DNA of 64,000 bases from NCBI RefSeq assembly GCF_028640845.1, contig NC_080543.1:96461825-96525824 (forward strand), given 5' to 3'. A model generated the notes under the pieces. The model searched no databases. It saw nothing but the letters and a program-made list of their open reading frames with translations, and was not told the DNA's origin. This stretch comes from Ahaetulla prasina. Lineage: Eukaryota > Chordata > Lepidosauria > Squamata > Colubridae. A program made the position numbers and the translations under genes. Each line of letters begins with the position of its first letter. Position 1 is the first letter of the stretch. Below are positions 11,400 through 56,068 of the stretch, piece by piece.

Positions 11400-13270
11400 C
11401 ATTGGCGCCCGCCTTAAGCTCTTTTCGCCTCAGTGTGAGAACTCAACCTCTGACCAATGGGTCAAGAATTCCATAAAACATGGCCTCTCTCTCGAATTTC
11501 GCTCCTTCCCCCCCGAACACCTTTCTACGTTGCCCTGTGTCTCGTAATCCTATCACCAGGTCTCTTGTTTCTGAAGCCATCAATCATTTGGTTTCTATTA
11601 GGGCTATTCAACCTGTGCCTTCAGACCAAAGAGGTCAGGGGTTTTACTCTCGTCTGTTTGTAGTGAGTAAGTCTTCGGGGGGGATGGAGGGCTATTCTTG
11701 ATTTGAAGTTCCTCAACTGCCACATCATTTACCGCAAATTCAAGATGCATTCACTTCGGACTATTCTGGAATGTATCCGTCCGGGTGACCTCCTCTCCTC
11801 TATTGATTTAGCGGAGGCCTACTTCCACATCCCCATCCTCCCTTCCCACCGTAAATTTCTTCGATTTTGTTATCGTGGACAACATTACCAATACAGGGCC
11901 TTGCCCTTCGGGCTGTCTTTGGCCCCTCAGACGTTCACAAAAATCTTATCGGTTCTTCTGGCCCACATTCGATCTACCCCAGTTAGGCTTCAAGCCTACC
12001 TTGATGATATCTTGATCATGTCATCTTCATTATCATCAGCAGAGAGAGATTTGTCCACTACTATCCAGATCTTACAAGATCATGGATTTTCTATCAATTG
12101 GAAAAAAAGTCACCTTACCCGATCCTCCCGCATTGTTCATTTGGGGGCGGTGATTGATACGGAGCGATCCATGGTTTTTCTTTCAGAGGAAAGGCGTAAC
12201 AGCCTCTCCAATCTAGCAACTCATTGTCAGTGGGTGGGTCCTATCCCCTTACTACAGTTATCACAACTGTTGGGAAAAATGGTATCCACCTACGACATTA
12301 TACCATGGTCTCGTCTCCATAGCAGACCTCTACAGTGGATGCTCCTACCGCATCAACGAAACCACATCAGTTCCTCCTCCAGGAGAGTGGTCCTCCACAC
12401 GGATGTTTGCGAGTCATTGGAATGGTGGGCTTCACCGGCCATTTCCCAGGGAACCTATTTCAGAGAACCTCCCCGACTAACCATCACCACGGATGCCAGC
12501 CTCTTCGGCTGGGGGGCACACTTGGGACCACATCTGGCACAGGGTCAATGGTCGGAGCTCTAGGTACATCACAGCATCAATTTCCTGGAGCTGCGAGCTA
12601 TTTTCCTAGCCCTCCAGGCATTCTCGACCCTTATCACCGGTCAGCACATTTTGATTTTAACGGACAACATCACAGCAAAGGCCCACGTAAACCGTATGGG
12701 CGGAACTCATTCTCTCTCCCTTCTTCAGGAGACTTTACATCTAGGTCTTTGGGCGGAGGCTCATCTCAGTTCATTGAAGGCCGATCACATCTCGGGAGTG
12801 ACCAACATCACGGCCGATTCCCTCAGTCGGAATACCATCGAGCAATCGGAATGGACCTTAACCCCATCGTTGTTCAACGACCTGTCGTACCTATTTGGCC
12901 GTCCTCAAGTAGACCTATTCTCTTCAGCCTCCAACCACCAGCTTCCAAGGTACTTCACACGGTTTCCGTCCCAGGGAGCGGAGGCGGTGGATGCTTTACA
13001 CAGCCATTGGCCTCGGGGCCTTCTCTACGCCTCCCCCCCCTTCCCCTGATTCCCAGGGTAATTCGCAAGCTCCTAGAGCAGAAATCCGAATTGATCCTTG
13101 TTGCCCACTATTGGCCCAGGAGACCGTGGTTCGCGGATCTCCTGGCACTTTCGATGCAAGATCCATGGAGGATACCAGACGACAAAGTGGTCCTTCATCA
13201 GGGACCCATTCAACATCCGGACCCTCAGTGGCTATTCCTAACCGTCTGGAGGTTGAGCGGCTCCTCCTAA
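11400..13270 (+). pseudogene. pol: DIRS reverse transcriptase / RNase H (with methyltransferase-like tail), broken
   Basis: RT motifs: SSIDLAEAYFHIPI, ALPFGLSLAPQTFTKIL and the catalytic YLDD at 11997-12008. RNase H follows, with TTDASLFGWGAHLG (Asp at 12492), LELRAIFLAL, ILTDNITAKAHVNRMGG and HISGVTNITADSLSR. The last part (about 12850-13210), with VDLFSSASNH, YASPPFP and LIPRVIRKL, matches the segment called a Dam-like methyltransferase domain in DIRS elements; that label is from the family, not shown here. Lesions: a frame change near 11515, a one-base insertion near 11683 in a G-run, TAG at 12561-12563 and a one-base loss in a C-run near 13045. All catalytic residues seen are retained. 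Confidence 0.88.
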
Positions 13271-14304
13271 CGGATGCTCAGGTTCCTTCTAAAATCATTC
13301 CAACCATTCAAGTGGCCCGTCACGATTCCACATCTCGCATTTACCAGGCCACCTGGCGGACATTCGTGTCCTGGTGTGAGGCACGGGCCAGATCGGCTAC
13401 TTCAGCATCCGTAATCCACGTATTGGAATTTCTCCATGATGGCTTCGAAGCTAGGCTATCACCAAACACCTTGAGGTGACAACTGGCAGCCATATCTTCG
13501 ATACTTACCTGCGGATCGCCTCATTCTCTCTCCAGAGAACCCCTCCTACGCAATTTTCTCCAGGGGGCTACTAACCTGAGACCTCCTGTAGTTCATAGGT
13601 TCCCTACCTGGAGTTTACACAAGGTTCTCTCCGCTTTGACCCGGAGTCCCTTCGAGCCGTTGAGGGAGGCACCACTACGATTCCTATCTTTCAAGGTATC
13701 CTTCCTCGTAGCCATTACATCGGCCCATAGAATATCCGAGCTTTCGGCACTTTCTATTCGGAAAGACCTGTGTGTTTTTCACAGGGACAGGGTAGTGCTA
13801 CGCTTGGACCCCACGTTCCTCACCAAAGTCAATACCGCTTTTCATCGATCTCAAGAGATCATCCTACCTAACTTCTGCCCGAACCCTCAATGTCCACAGG
13901 AATTCATTTGGCACACCCTTGACGTTCGCCGTGCATTGAAAATTTACATAAGTCGTACAGAATCAATTCGAAAGACTGAGTCCCTCTTCATGTCTTTCCA
14001 GCCATCCTCCATGGGAACGAGGGTGACCAAACCTGTTTTGTCCAGATGGATCAGGGCTACGATAGTCAAGGCCTATGAGGGCCAGGCTATTCAGGTCCCT
14101 CGTCATATCTCTGCTCACTCCACTAGGAGCGCTGCGATCTCGGTGGCTTGGGCTACCCAAGCCTCTCTCGAAGAGATTTGTCGAGCGGCAGCCTGGTCCA
14201 ATCCAACGGCCTTCATCCGTCATTATCGACTGGACTCATATGCAGCTGCGGACGCAGCCTTTGGTTGGAGGGTGCTGCAGGCGATACACGAGGATTCAGC
14301 ATAA
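13204..14304 (+). pseudogene. DIRS tyrosine recombinase, one internal stop
   Basis: The frame is open back to 12991 and overlaps the RT gene in another frame, usual for DIRS. It reads STSRIYQATWRTFVSWCEAR (N-terminal SAM-like domain), then the catalytic domain: Arg in AHRISEL (13729-13731), the HxxR box in AHSTR (His 14116-14118, Arg 14125-14127) and the nucleophilic Tyr in FIRHYRLD (14224-14226). All signature residues recognised are present. A single TGA at 13477-13479 interrupts it, probably a CGA-to-TGA transition. The recombinase would insert the circular cDNA. It ends TAA just before the internal complementary region. Confidence 0.9.
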
Positions 14305-14344
14305 CTTCGTCGGCCTCCTCCCACCCATATCTAGCTTGGGTATG

Positions 14345-14434
14345 TCCCAAACCTGACCGTTTCCCCCGACATTGAGAATGGGCGTTGGCTTACCTGATAC
14401 GCCCCTTCTAGGAGAGGGGGAAACGGCGGTCAGT
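14345..14434. repeat. DIRS internal complementary region
   Basis: The first part (14345-14377, CCCAAACCTGACC to GACATTGAGAA) is complementary to the extreme left end of the element (about 8797-8830). The adjoining part (14378-14434, TGGGCGTTGGCTTACC to AACGGCGGTCAG) is complementary to the extreme right end (about 14633-14683). Their junction reproduces the head-to-tail joint expected of a circular intermediate, the hallmark of the DIRS replication model, in which this region templates completion of the termini. Confidence 0.9.
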
Positions 14435-14541
14435 GCCTCCCTTCTTTAGTCGGCCGACTGGGGACTGGGTCCGTTGGGGTGGGAGAGCACTAATTCTTTC
14501 TCATTTCAGCGCGACACTTCAGTCTGCAGTCAAGTCCTCGC

Positions 14542-14647
14542 CGAAAAGCTGGAGAAGGCTATAGGAGGCGGAGCTTAAATATTTCTGCAGACTCGGTCCT
14601 ACGGCAAGCCAGAGGATTTTCCCAAACCTGACCACCGTTTCCCCCTC
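14542..14647 (-). repeat. DIRS right inverted terminal repeat
   Basis: The reverse complement matches the left terminal repeat. The right end carries about 35 extra bases (14650-14684: CTAGAAGGGGCGTATCAGG onward to AACGCCCATT) that are absent from the left end but present in the internal complementary region. Confidence 0.9.
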
Positions 14648-14734
14648 TCCTAGAAGGGGCGTATCAGGTAAGCCAACGCCCATTTTTTACTCATTTTTAC
14701 ACTAATTCAAATTATACTAAGAGAAGAAAGTAAT

Positions 14735-15085
14735 CATTTAAAATATAATGTAGCTCTTAGAAAGATTATACATGAGCAGCCTTCAGCTTTATCTCTTCAG
14801 AAAAAAATAGATACTATTAAATCTATGAAAGCAGGAAAAGCTGGTTCGGATGGTTATCCTATTGAATGGCATGAGTCACACACTGACTTTTTAAAAATTC
14901 CTGTGTTGTTTATCATAATGCTTTTAAAAATGTCTGGCTTTATGAAAATCCTCAAATATTGATTATTAATATTTTTATATAAAGTCAGAGAAACTGGAAC
15001 AGTTGCAGCTTCATTAAATATAGGAAAGGTATTTGATATAGTATATTTATTTTTAGAGCCATCTTTAGAAAAAATGTTTTTGTTC
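14735..15085 (+). mobile_element. Degraded L1-type LINE ORF2 fragment
   Basis: Plus-strand pieces read SMKAGKAGSDGYPIEWHE and later SLNIGKVFDIVY, resembling the L1 RT blocks around the GPDG and Asp-Ala-Glu-Lys-Ala-Phe-Asp motifs. Stops and indels interrupt it. It is far more degraded than the LINEs of the CR1/L2 group here. Confidence 0.65.
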
Positions 15086-15139
15086 CTTTTGTATAATTGG
15101 ATTATATGAACATTTATTATTATTCTAACATTTATTTAT

Positions 15140-15725
15140 ATTTTAATTCATATTTATTTATGGGTTGACTCAATGTATTACAATTCTGGGAAGCTTACAA
15201 AAATAGAAATATAGTTAATAGATATCGTGAAGGTAGTGCCCAATAAAAATAAACACAATTAAAAAGTAAAACACCACACAATAGGTCCATCATCCTTTCA
15301 AATTCAATGCCTAAAAGGATCAGCCAAGTCTTCACAAATCACTTAAATAAGGCCATAGTGAGGCCATACAAATCTCAGGGGAAATGTTGTTCCAGAGTGC
15401 AGGTGCCATGATAGTGAAGGCCTGCTTGCAGGTGTCATTATTTAATCAATGGGGCCTGGAGCATGACAACTTTGTCAGAATTTATGGGACAATCAAAAAC
15501 TACAGGAGGCAGCAGTTCTTCAAATGATCAGGTCATACGTGGATGAAGGGCTTTATAGATGATACCGAAAATCTTCAACTGCTCCCAAAAGCCTATGAGT
15601 AACCAGTACAAATCATGAATCAGAAGTGTTACATGAGACATCACAACTTGGTCGTAATTACCTATGCTACATTCAGAACCAGCAGTGTCTTCTAGGGCAA
15701 CTGTACAGAGAATTGCAATAAGCAA
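15140..15725 (-). mobile_element. Old CR1/L3-like LINE 3' fragment
   Basis: The minus strand is a diverged version of the C-terminal LINE region seen elsewhere in the window, for example the trace of YWLLIGFWEQLKIFGIIYKA near 15600. There are many stops. Low-identity, ancient copy. Confidence 0.5.
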
Positions 15726-15993
15726 GGCTGTATATCTCCAGGATTATTACAAATTATTTCTTATTAAAATCCTATCAAAATATCTTGTGGAACTTCACAA
15801 GATGTCCTTTTATCTCTTTAATATTGAAGTCTGTCCTGTCTTATCAGACAGTTAAGACATTCCAGCATAAACCCCACTGGAATTTGACACAATATAACGA
15901 ATAATTATTTGACATATCAATGATCTGTTTATACCTAATGAAGATTATGAATGCCCAATACCAACATTGATATAGTTCAGCAGTTTGGTAAAT

Positions 15994-16376
15994 TACAGGT
16001 AGTCCTCAACTTAGAAGTTTGTTTATGGACTGTTCGAAGTTAGAACGGAACTGAGAAAAATGACTTATGACTGTTCTTCATACAACTGTTGTCGCATCCC
16101 CATGGTCACATAATTAAAATTCAGATGCTTGGCAACTGACTCATATTTATGATTGCAATATCTCATGGTCATGTGATTATCTTTTGGGACCTTCTGACAA
16201 GCAAAGTTAATGGGGAAGCCAGATTCACATAACTGTGTTATTAACATCTGCAGTGATTCATTTAACAATTGTGGCAAGAAAGCTCGTAAAATGGGTCAAA
16301 ACTCACTTAACAACTGTCTTGCTTATCAACAGAAAATTTGGGCTCAGTTGTGGTCATAAGTCGAGAACTACCTGTA
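15994..16376. mobile_element. Tigger-like MITE, copy A
   Basis: About 379 bp bounded by inverted repeats CAGGTAGTCCTCAACTT and GTCGAGAACTACCTG, flanked by TA on both sides. There is no transposase. Internal sequence is shared with copies at 16955, 39825 and 44743. Assignment to TcMar-Tigger (pogo) is inferred from TA targets and the CAGGTAGTCC terminus. Confidence 0.8.
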
Positions 16377-16954
16377 GCTGTTTACTCAGTTAATTGCATA
16401 GATAATCTATAGTCTTTACTGCAATGAAAATAAAGAATATGTTCAAAATTGGAACTTTACTTAAAAAAACCTTTTACTTAAAAATAACAAAGTAGAATTA
16501 TTTCAGGAACATTTGTAGTGATAAATATTTCAACACCTGGCGGGTGGTGATATAATTATCATGGAACCCAGTCAGGATGACCACCAGGCAGTGGGAATCA
16601 CTGGAAATTACATTTTGATTGCATAATTTGTTTCAAACCCATTACCAACATCTAAAACTCCTAAATGACCATCAGCATTTAAATTCAATTTGGATGATGA
16701 TTCAGCATTCTGTGAATTCTATTGCATTCTATTGGATGATGATTCAGCATTCTATTGTATGAAAGTATACTATGATAAAAAATTCCACTAATGAAAATTA
16801 ACGTGCTTTAAAGCTCCAGTGCTTTACATAAAAATTTATAATATATATATGTAATGTAGCTTAAAAATTAAGTTCCAGTTAAGAACAGTAATAATCATAT
16901 CAATAGATTGTGCTGTGAAATGCTGCCTGATAAATTCCTCCAACGTTAAAATTA
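16375..16954. other. Intergenic, short duplication only
   Basis: Unique AT-rich sequence apart from a direct duplication of GATGATGATTCAGCATTCT at about 16690-16755. Confidence 0.5.
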
Positions 16955-17334
16955 CAGGTAGTCCTTGACTTATGAGCAGAAGTTATGATGGACCTCCCCA
17001 AAAGTTACTTTCAACCCAGTTCTATAGTTCCAATGGACATTTGATCACATTTCGGGCAATTGGTAGGTGACCGGCATTAATGGCCATTCACATCATTCAT
17101 CATGAGACTATGGTTAATAACGTGTTTACTGAAAACTGGCATTTACTTCCAGTTTCTGGCAAAAGTGCTCCATCATGAACAATGTGTTCACTAATACCAT
17201 GTTGTTTACTTAACAAATGTTGCAAATAAAGGTCATAAAATTCTGTCAATCATGTGATGATCCACTTTATGACTGCCACAATTTATTATTGTAATTGTCA
17301 GGCTCAATTAGTCACAAATCGAGGACCACCTGTA
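16953..17334. mobile_element. Tigger-like MITE, copy B
   Basis: About 378 bp from CAGGTAGTCCTTGACTTAT to AATCGAGGACCACCTG between TA dinucleotides. Same family as copy A, 580 bp away, with substantial divergence between the two. Confidence 0.8.
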
Positions 17335-17837
17335 ATTTTGATTAGACAATTGTGGAGATAAAATGTGACAGGCCATTAAAATGTGTGTAACTAATTGCAA
17401 GTAAATTCTTTAGAGATTAGACAGTAGGAAGTATTTTAAACTGAAAATATTTCTACTTTTTTTTAATATGAAACAGGAAAAAGTAATGAAGAGAAGGTCT
17501 TGTTAACATTTTCTTCTCCTCCTGTAAGGCAAGAAAACAGTTGAGAAGAGATAGTGCAATTCTGAAGTGAAAATGCCTGGAAATCAAATACGTAAGGAGC
17601 TATTCCTGTTGTTCTTAATCTCAGATAATGCCTTGCACATTAATATACATGTGCAAACAGCATCCAACCAATGAAGAAAATAACAGACTAATATTGTATG
17701 TAGCTAAATTTCAACGTTTTGAAAAAGTAAGATTACAGTTTTTTTCAAAAGAGATGTATACAATATTTGACTTTTGATAAAACTGCTCATGCTTTATAGT
17801 TAGAAAAATTAAATAAGACAATGGCAAACAGAAATTA
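17335..17837. other. Region beyond the candidate LONRF2 polyadenylation signal
   Basis: AT-rich, no assignable coding or repeat element. If the gene uses a more distal signal, part of this belongs to the 3' UTR. Confidence 0.4.
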
Positions 17838-20800
17838 TTTATTTGAAATGTCACTTAAATACATTTTCCCATGGATATTCCAAATATACACAAAAAGAAC
17901 ATTGCAGCAATTTTTTTTTTAAAAAAAGTTTGGTTTTATGCAACGAAGTGCCAAACATAGCTGTAACACATACCTGACTTTTGTTTTACTAAGTATAAAA
18001 AGTAAGGAATAATTTATATTTACACGTATGCACAATGATCTACACTTATCCACATACACACGTCAACTAGTTTCAAAACATGAGTATATTTGTTTCAAGT
18101 TTTATCTACATTTAAATATTTTTTTTAAAACTGGTCATGAGTGCCAGATTTTGTTCTTATGGTGCTTTGTTAATACAATCATTCTAGTGCTGCAAAATTA
18201 AGGCGCTACCCAACACCAGACCTTCAATTATACAAAGCACTGTATGACTAATACATACAGTTTTCTGAACAAATCTTATTCCTTTTCATTGAAAATGAAC
18301 TGCAGCATGAATCAAAGAGCAGAAATCTGCTGATTATCAGCTTATCAAAATCCCAAAGCACCCTTAGCAACTGAAAGGAAAAAGGATATTTGAAAACAGT
18401 AGATAAAGGCCACTGTAGCAAATATTTCATGAGTGGTGAAATTTAAAATGGCCTAAGCTTCACCTATTATTTGGAAGCAGACCTATTATGGATTTCAGGT
18501 TTTTGTGTGTTTGCTTTTTACAGGAGTGGCTAGGATGCCTTTGCAGCCCTATTATACTCAGTAAAATTATGTTCTGAATATTATTTCTGCAAAGCATTTT
18601 AGACAATGAGGACACTGCAATCCTCAGTTCTCTGTAAATTGTCAGATTGATCAGCCTAAGAAAAAGAATATAAAAATTTTGGCTTTCATCATATACTTAT
18701 GTTAATATTCCTGCTGAGGTGACCAAGTTCTCATGGCTGAAAAGCTCATCAGCCTGGCTTTTGAATTTAAAGCGCAAAAGTACCATGCTGAGGACACTCA
18801 TAACATTCCTCATCCAAAAGATTAGAAGAGAATCTCAGGGATAGTATATAGGATTCTGCCTCAAAAATGGTAAGTACCAAAACAGTAACTTAAGAACAAA
18901 AAATAGAAAAGGGAAAGAGAAAACCAAGAGGTGAGCCCAAAACTTGCCAGACAGTCCAAGTAATCACAGCTACAAAACTACTGTGAAAAATAATGAAGGT
19001 GGTCCAAGTTCCCTGCAAAAAAACAGAGATTCATTTTGAAAAACCTCTTTCTTGATAAAACTTGGAAGCTTTTAGAGTCCAGTGAATGAACAGGAAGACA
19101 GCTGTGTTGAAGGAAAGTGTGATAGCACCCAGGGAATGGATAGAAAGGAGAACAGAGTGAGAACCTCCTTCTCTCTGGCTTTAATGTTGAAACAGGTAAT
19201 ATCACACTTGACTTCTGGTGACTACCTGGAGAAATTCATGCGATGTTCCTGGCATGATACTGAAGTGTCTTGCCATGGCCTCCTTTTTTTAAAATTTCCT
19301 GGTCTCATATACAGCTTTAGAGATGCCAGATGACTTCCCATTCAAGTAGTAATGAGAACTGACTTTGTTTAGTATTCAAGATCAACCAAGGTCAGCCAGG
19401 ACCAGGTGCAAACTTTTAAAAAATACTTGAAAGAGAATCTACAAACTCTAGTAAAGAAATTAGAACTTGCAGGAAGGCTATGGCAGAAATTATTAGAGCT
19501 TCATTTGCAAGTTGCACAGTTAACAATTGAAAGAGCAGTCACAGGTCAATACTTAACTACAAAAGGTGAATTCCAAGAAGAAGCAATTATAGTACATTCA
19601 GGCTGTGTTGATCAGTCTTAGGAAACTGCTATCTGGTCAAGATTTTTTTAGACAATCTTCTAATACCACACAATTATAGCACTTACTAAAATCAGTCTTT
19701 TTGATGATTAGATTTCCTGTATATGAAATTTCTATGCCTTTGTCCAAAGAGCACATGCTATTTCTAATTCATAAAGGAGGCACTTTTGAAATATTTTGGT
19801 ATTGTCATTATTTCCTTGCCAGATTAATTTTTTTTATAACCAGTATCTTTTACCTTGCTGTGTCTTTGCACTGTGTTCTAAAACCAGAACTAATATTATT
19901 TTCATGTCCTGTTCATTTGTTTCTGGAAATTCAGAGATCCCAGCAGTTTGAATTAGCTATACTGATTTGCTGTTTCATGTTTACAACTAAACTACTGAAC
20001 TATTTCCATTAATTCGACCATTTTTAAAAAGTTAACCACATATACGAAGACATCAAAATACAGATATATTTACATCTAATTTAAACTTGCATTGAAATTT
20101 GCAGTACAGGATTCCATTTGTGTCTCCTTTCATGTCAGCAAGAATTCAAGCACGAACAGTATTCGGTACATAACAAGTAATATTAAGGTTTTGGTTTTCA
20201 AAAGTATATGTAACTAAGTTTTCTTAAAAGAATCTATTAGGCTGGTTATGGCAGTTGTGAGTAAAGATGGATTTTACTTAAGTGTTACTTCCAGATAAAA
20301 CTAGAAGGATAAAATTGAAATGGTGATTCGATTTTTCAACAGCCTTTAGTAAGATAATTGCTGAAGAGCTTGAAATTAACAGTGTAGATATACACTAAAT
20401 ATGCTGGCCATGATCCAGCCACAGAGCTTCGCAATCTCAAGTATTTAATGGCAGAGAGAAGCTTTCCCTAAGACACAGTTATGTCCACTATGAGAGGCTA
20501 TTAGTTCCATGTCCAAATTACAAGGCTCTCCACAGGTACTGTAACTCCTTACTGTAGGTTCCTGATGTCATTCTGAAGGGAGGGGGGCTTGGGAAGGAAG
20601 AATGACTCAATCTTCTTAGATATATTATGAAACAGTTTTCTCAATACATACAGCATGCAAATTACAAACACAAGGAATTGGCTTATAACCAGCCACAAAG
20701 CTGTTCATCAGATACTCTTTTGGACAGTGTTCTTTGGAAGTGGAACATTTTATCCTGGCAATCTCATTTATTTCCGATATTTCTGTCCACATGTTGCAGA

Positions 20801-21251
20801 TAAAAAGTTGCTCTTGGTGCTTTCTTCCAGAAGAACATTTGAGAATTTCTTTTCAACTGGCTACTGCAAAGACAATTCTGACAATGCATATTCTCAGTTT
20901 CTAATCCACTACTCCAAGTCTGTTTCTACAAAGAAATAAAAATGTCAACTGGGGATTTGCAGACATTTTAGTACTTCTGACTCAGTTGTCTCATTATGAT
21001 GAGTAGATGGCGATTATGTACTCAGTTGATGCCTGCAACTACTGTATGCTCTGTTGTGGCATAACTTCCAAGAGGCTCAGATTATTCCAGGACAAGAGGC
21101 ACAGAATACTTGATTAACTATTGGGTCCAGCGAGTGCAAAGAAGAATGAATGCTTAAATGAGCAGAGGGAAGAACTGTTCAGTTGCCAACTGTTTTCTTA
21201 TTAGCATTAGAAACCAGTTGTTTTCAGTGTATCTTCACAAATAAGACTGTG
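17838..21251 (-). other. LONRF2: Probable LONRF2 3' untranslated region
   Basis: This 3.4-kb stretch follows the stop codon and contains no interspersed repeat that I recognise, while flanking DNA is full of them. On the minus strand an AATAAA hexamer lies at 17843-17838, with A-rich sequence beyond it, so it is the best candidate polyadenylation signal. The 3' end is inferred; no transcript evidence is available, and earlier sites may also be used. Confidence 0.45.
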
Positions 21252-53749
<32,498 letters not shown>

Positions 53750-54260
53750 TGTCGCCGCCAAGAAGCCAAGTGGGTGTGGCGGCGGCGGCAGCAGCAACGG
53801 CAGCGGGGGGCTGCGGCTGCTATGGCTCCATGGTCGAAGTCAGGCTCCGCGAAGGCAGGCGGCGCGGGGAATCGTCCCAGCATAGCCTTCCATCGCCTCC
53901 GCCCACGGCCCAGCCCGGCCTCGGACCCTCGCGCTAGAGGGCCGGGCCACTCAGGAGCGCCGCCAGCCCTGCTTCGGGCGATCCCTGGCGGTGGAGACGG
54001 CAGCGGGGTCAGGGGGAGGAGAGTCGGACGGCGCGCTCCTTCCCTGGAAGCTAGTCGAGCGGGCGACCGCGACTATTTCTGGGCTCGGGCGCTTATGCAA
54101 CTCGGAGCCGTTGTATAACTCATCCTCCCCGGCGGAGGGCAGCACCGCCCTACTGAGCCCGCCCAGTCTCCAGCCTCCGCCAGCCGCAGCGCACGTGCGT
54201 GGCCGGAGAGAGGTCGGCCCGCTGTTCGGAGGCTTCCTGAAAGGGAAGCGCAGGTAACCA

Positions 54261-56068
54261 AATGGCTCCCTTCTGGCCGGCCTTCTTCTTCCGTAGGCTC
54301 GGTGTGATCTTTCGCCGAGTTGAGTAGGTGACATCTATTTAGAAAGAGCTCCACGGGGCGGTCCCAGTTACCCACTGCCTTCAGAACTTCCTTTTCAACC
54401 ATTGGGTGTAAATCTGGCGTATTTTGATAGACACGTTTTACGTAGCTTGCTGGTTTTTTTTTTTGTTTTGTTTTAAATTTGGAGAAAAAACACAGAGGTA
54501 TTGGGCAAACTTGTTCCGCCTTTCTTTGCAACGTCCGAGGGTAGCGAAAGCAACTTTCGCAGCGACCTGATCAGGTGCAGCGGAGTGCTTGCTATCCGTT
54601 TATCGGAGCGGGGCCCGTTCAGTTTTCATAAAGATTGAACCTCGACGAATAATTCAACATGCTGGATTATACTTCTAATCTAGTCTAGATTACTTTCTAG
54701 CAGGAAATGAACAAAAGATGACAATTTATAAGAGCTTACACAATGTGTTAAGTACACAACTGTGGCCTGGTTTGCTGAATCATAAATCATAGCATGCAAA
54801 ATATACTAAGTTCAAAAATTGCACTAAAGTCAAGATGAATGGCTTATTCAAATTTATTAACGTATGCCTAATTTATTTTTTTTGCCTTTTCATAAGAATG
54901 GCTTGCATTATATTCACAGAGAAAGACTACATAGGTGTTCTATCTTTCTTTTCTTATGAAGAACCTATTCTGCCCCCTCAGTATTAAAACGATTATATTT
55001 GATTTATTATAAAATTAGTGTTGAATCGTATCTTCCAAAATTAGACATGACGCTTGCATCGATCAAGATCCCAGGTTATCAATGTAAACCTCCCACTTTT
55101 TTCATGTATTTTCTTACAATTTGAATTGACTAGGCTGGGATAGTCAAACTTGATGCATTTGACAAGCATGGTTAATAATCTGGGATAATGAAAGTGGTAG
55201 TGTAAAATAGCCAGAGGACCAAGCATGCTCTGTGCTGGACAGAAAACTTCATCAGCTTCAGGGAAATGTTTTTATGATTATACATATAGCTAATCAATTC
55301 GAGTCCTTCCATAGTACTGACAAAATTTGAGCATTGTAAGCCTCTGCTTATAGTTTGCATGAATCTGTTATAATTGTCAGAAATTGTGATCCAATTGAGA
55401 AACACTATTGTGATCCCATTGAGAAACACTATTTTAACTAGATTAGAATTCCTGGGAAACTGGAAGAGGGTTTTTTTGTCTCTCCATTTGTACGCTTTTT
55501 AAATATTGTAATGTGGGGTTTTCCAATCTTGGAAACTTTTTAAGACACCTGAAGTTCAACTTAGAAAATTTCCCAGACAGCATGGGAATTCTGGAAGTTA
55601 AAGTCCCCAAGTTTTAAAATTGCCACGATATGAGTAACCCTGCTGTAATGGAACCACCAGAAAAGATTAAATAGGCTGAGAAATTGAAAAAAAAATCCTG
55701 CTAAAAGACAATATTGCTTCTGTAATATTGGCAAAATTTTCTTTTCTGCATAGATGCAATCACAATTTCAGCCATCTTTGTTTTAAATACAGTGCACTTT
55801 CTTATCTAGACTGAATTTGCATTGAAAAGTGATCTTCAAATTTTTTTTAAATAAGAGTATTTTATCATTTATCCAATCAAACATTTTCACTGTTACATAA
55901 AGAATTTCATTGTGAAACTAATAAAATTTAGCTTTAGATACATTTAGTAGTACATTCCTCATGACATGATAAAAAAATTCTCCAGACTTTCTAAGATAGA
56001 CAAAAAATATATTCATGTGTTTCACATTAACAGTTAATCAATTAATAAAATATGCAGTCATTTCCAGC
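54261..56068. other. Upstream of LONRF2, nothing recognised apart from one weak repeat
   Basis: Outside the CpG island the sequence becomes AT-rich. A diverged MITE-like repeat occurs at 55511-55640, and an 18-bp direct repeat ATTGAGAAACACTATTNTGA lies near 55390-55430. Confidence 0.45.

Larger units (their letters stand above)
8795..14684 (+). mobile_element. Structurally full-length DIRS-group retrotransposon (tyrosine recombinase type)
   Basis: About 5.9 kb. In order: left inverted terminal repeat, gag, RT with RNase H and a possible methyltransferase-like extension, tyrosine recombinase, internal complementary region, right inverted terminal repeat. DIRS elements replicate by reverse transcription and are thought to insert a circular intermediate with the recombinase, without target duplication; none is seen here. 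The termini share an ATT that would fuse into one copy in the circle junction. Copied genes carry several stops and frameshifts, so this copy is not competent itself. Ends were set by matching the internal complementary region to the flanks. Confidence 0.9.

Noticed and set aside
12335..13270. Separate 311-codon gene starting at 12335
   Set aside because: Its first two thirds are an out-of-frame shadow of RNase H. Only the end after about 13045 is meaningful, as the frameshifted tail of the DIRS RT gene.
53750..53797. Upstream extension of LONRF2 exon 1 by 16 residues
   Set aside because: The extension begins with TTG, not ATG. The ATG at 53749 has a strong context and is the first in frame.
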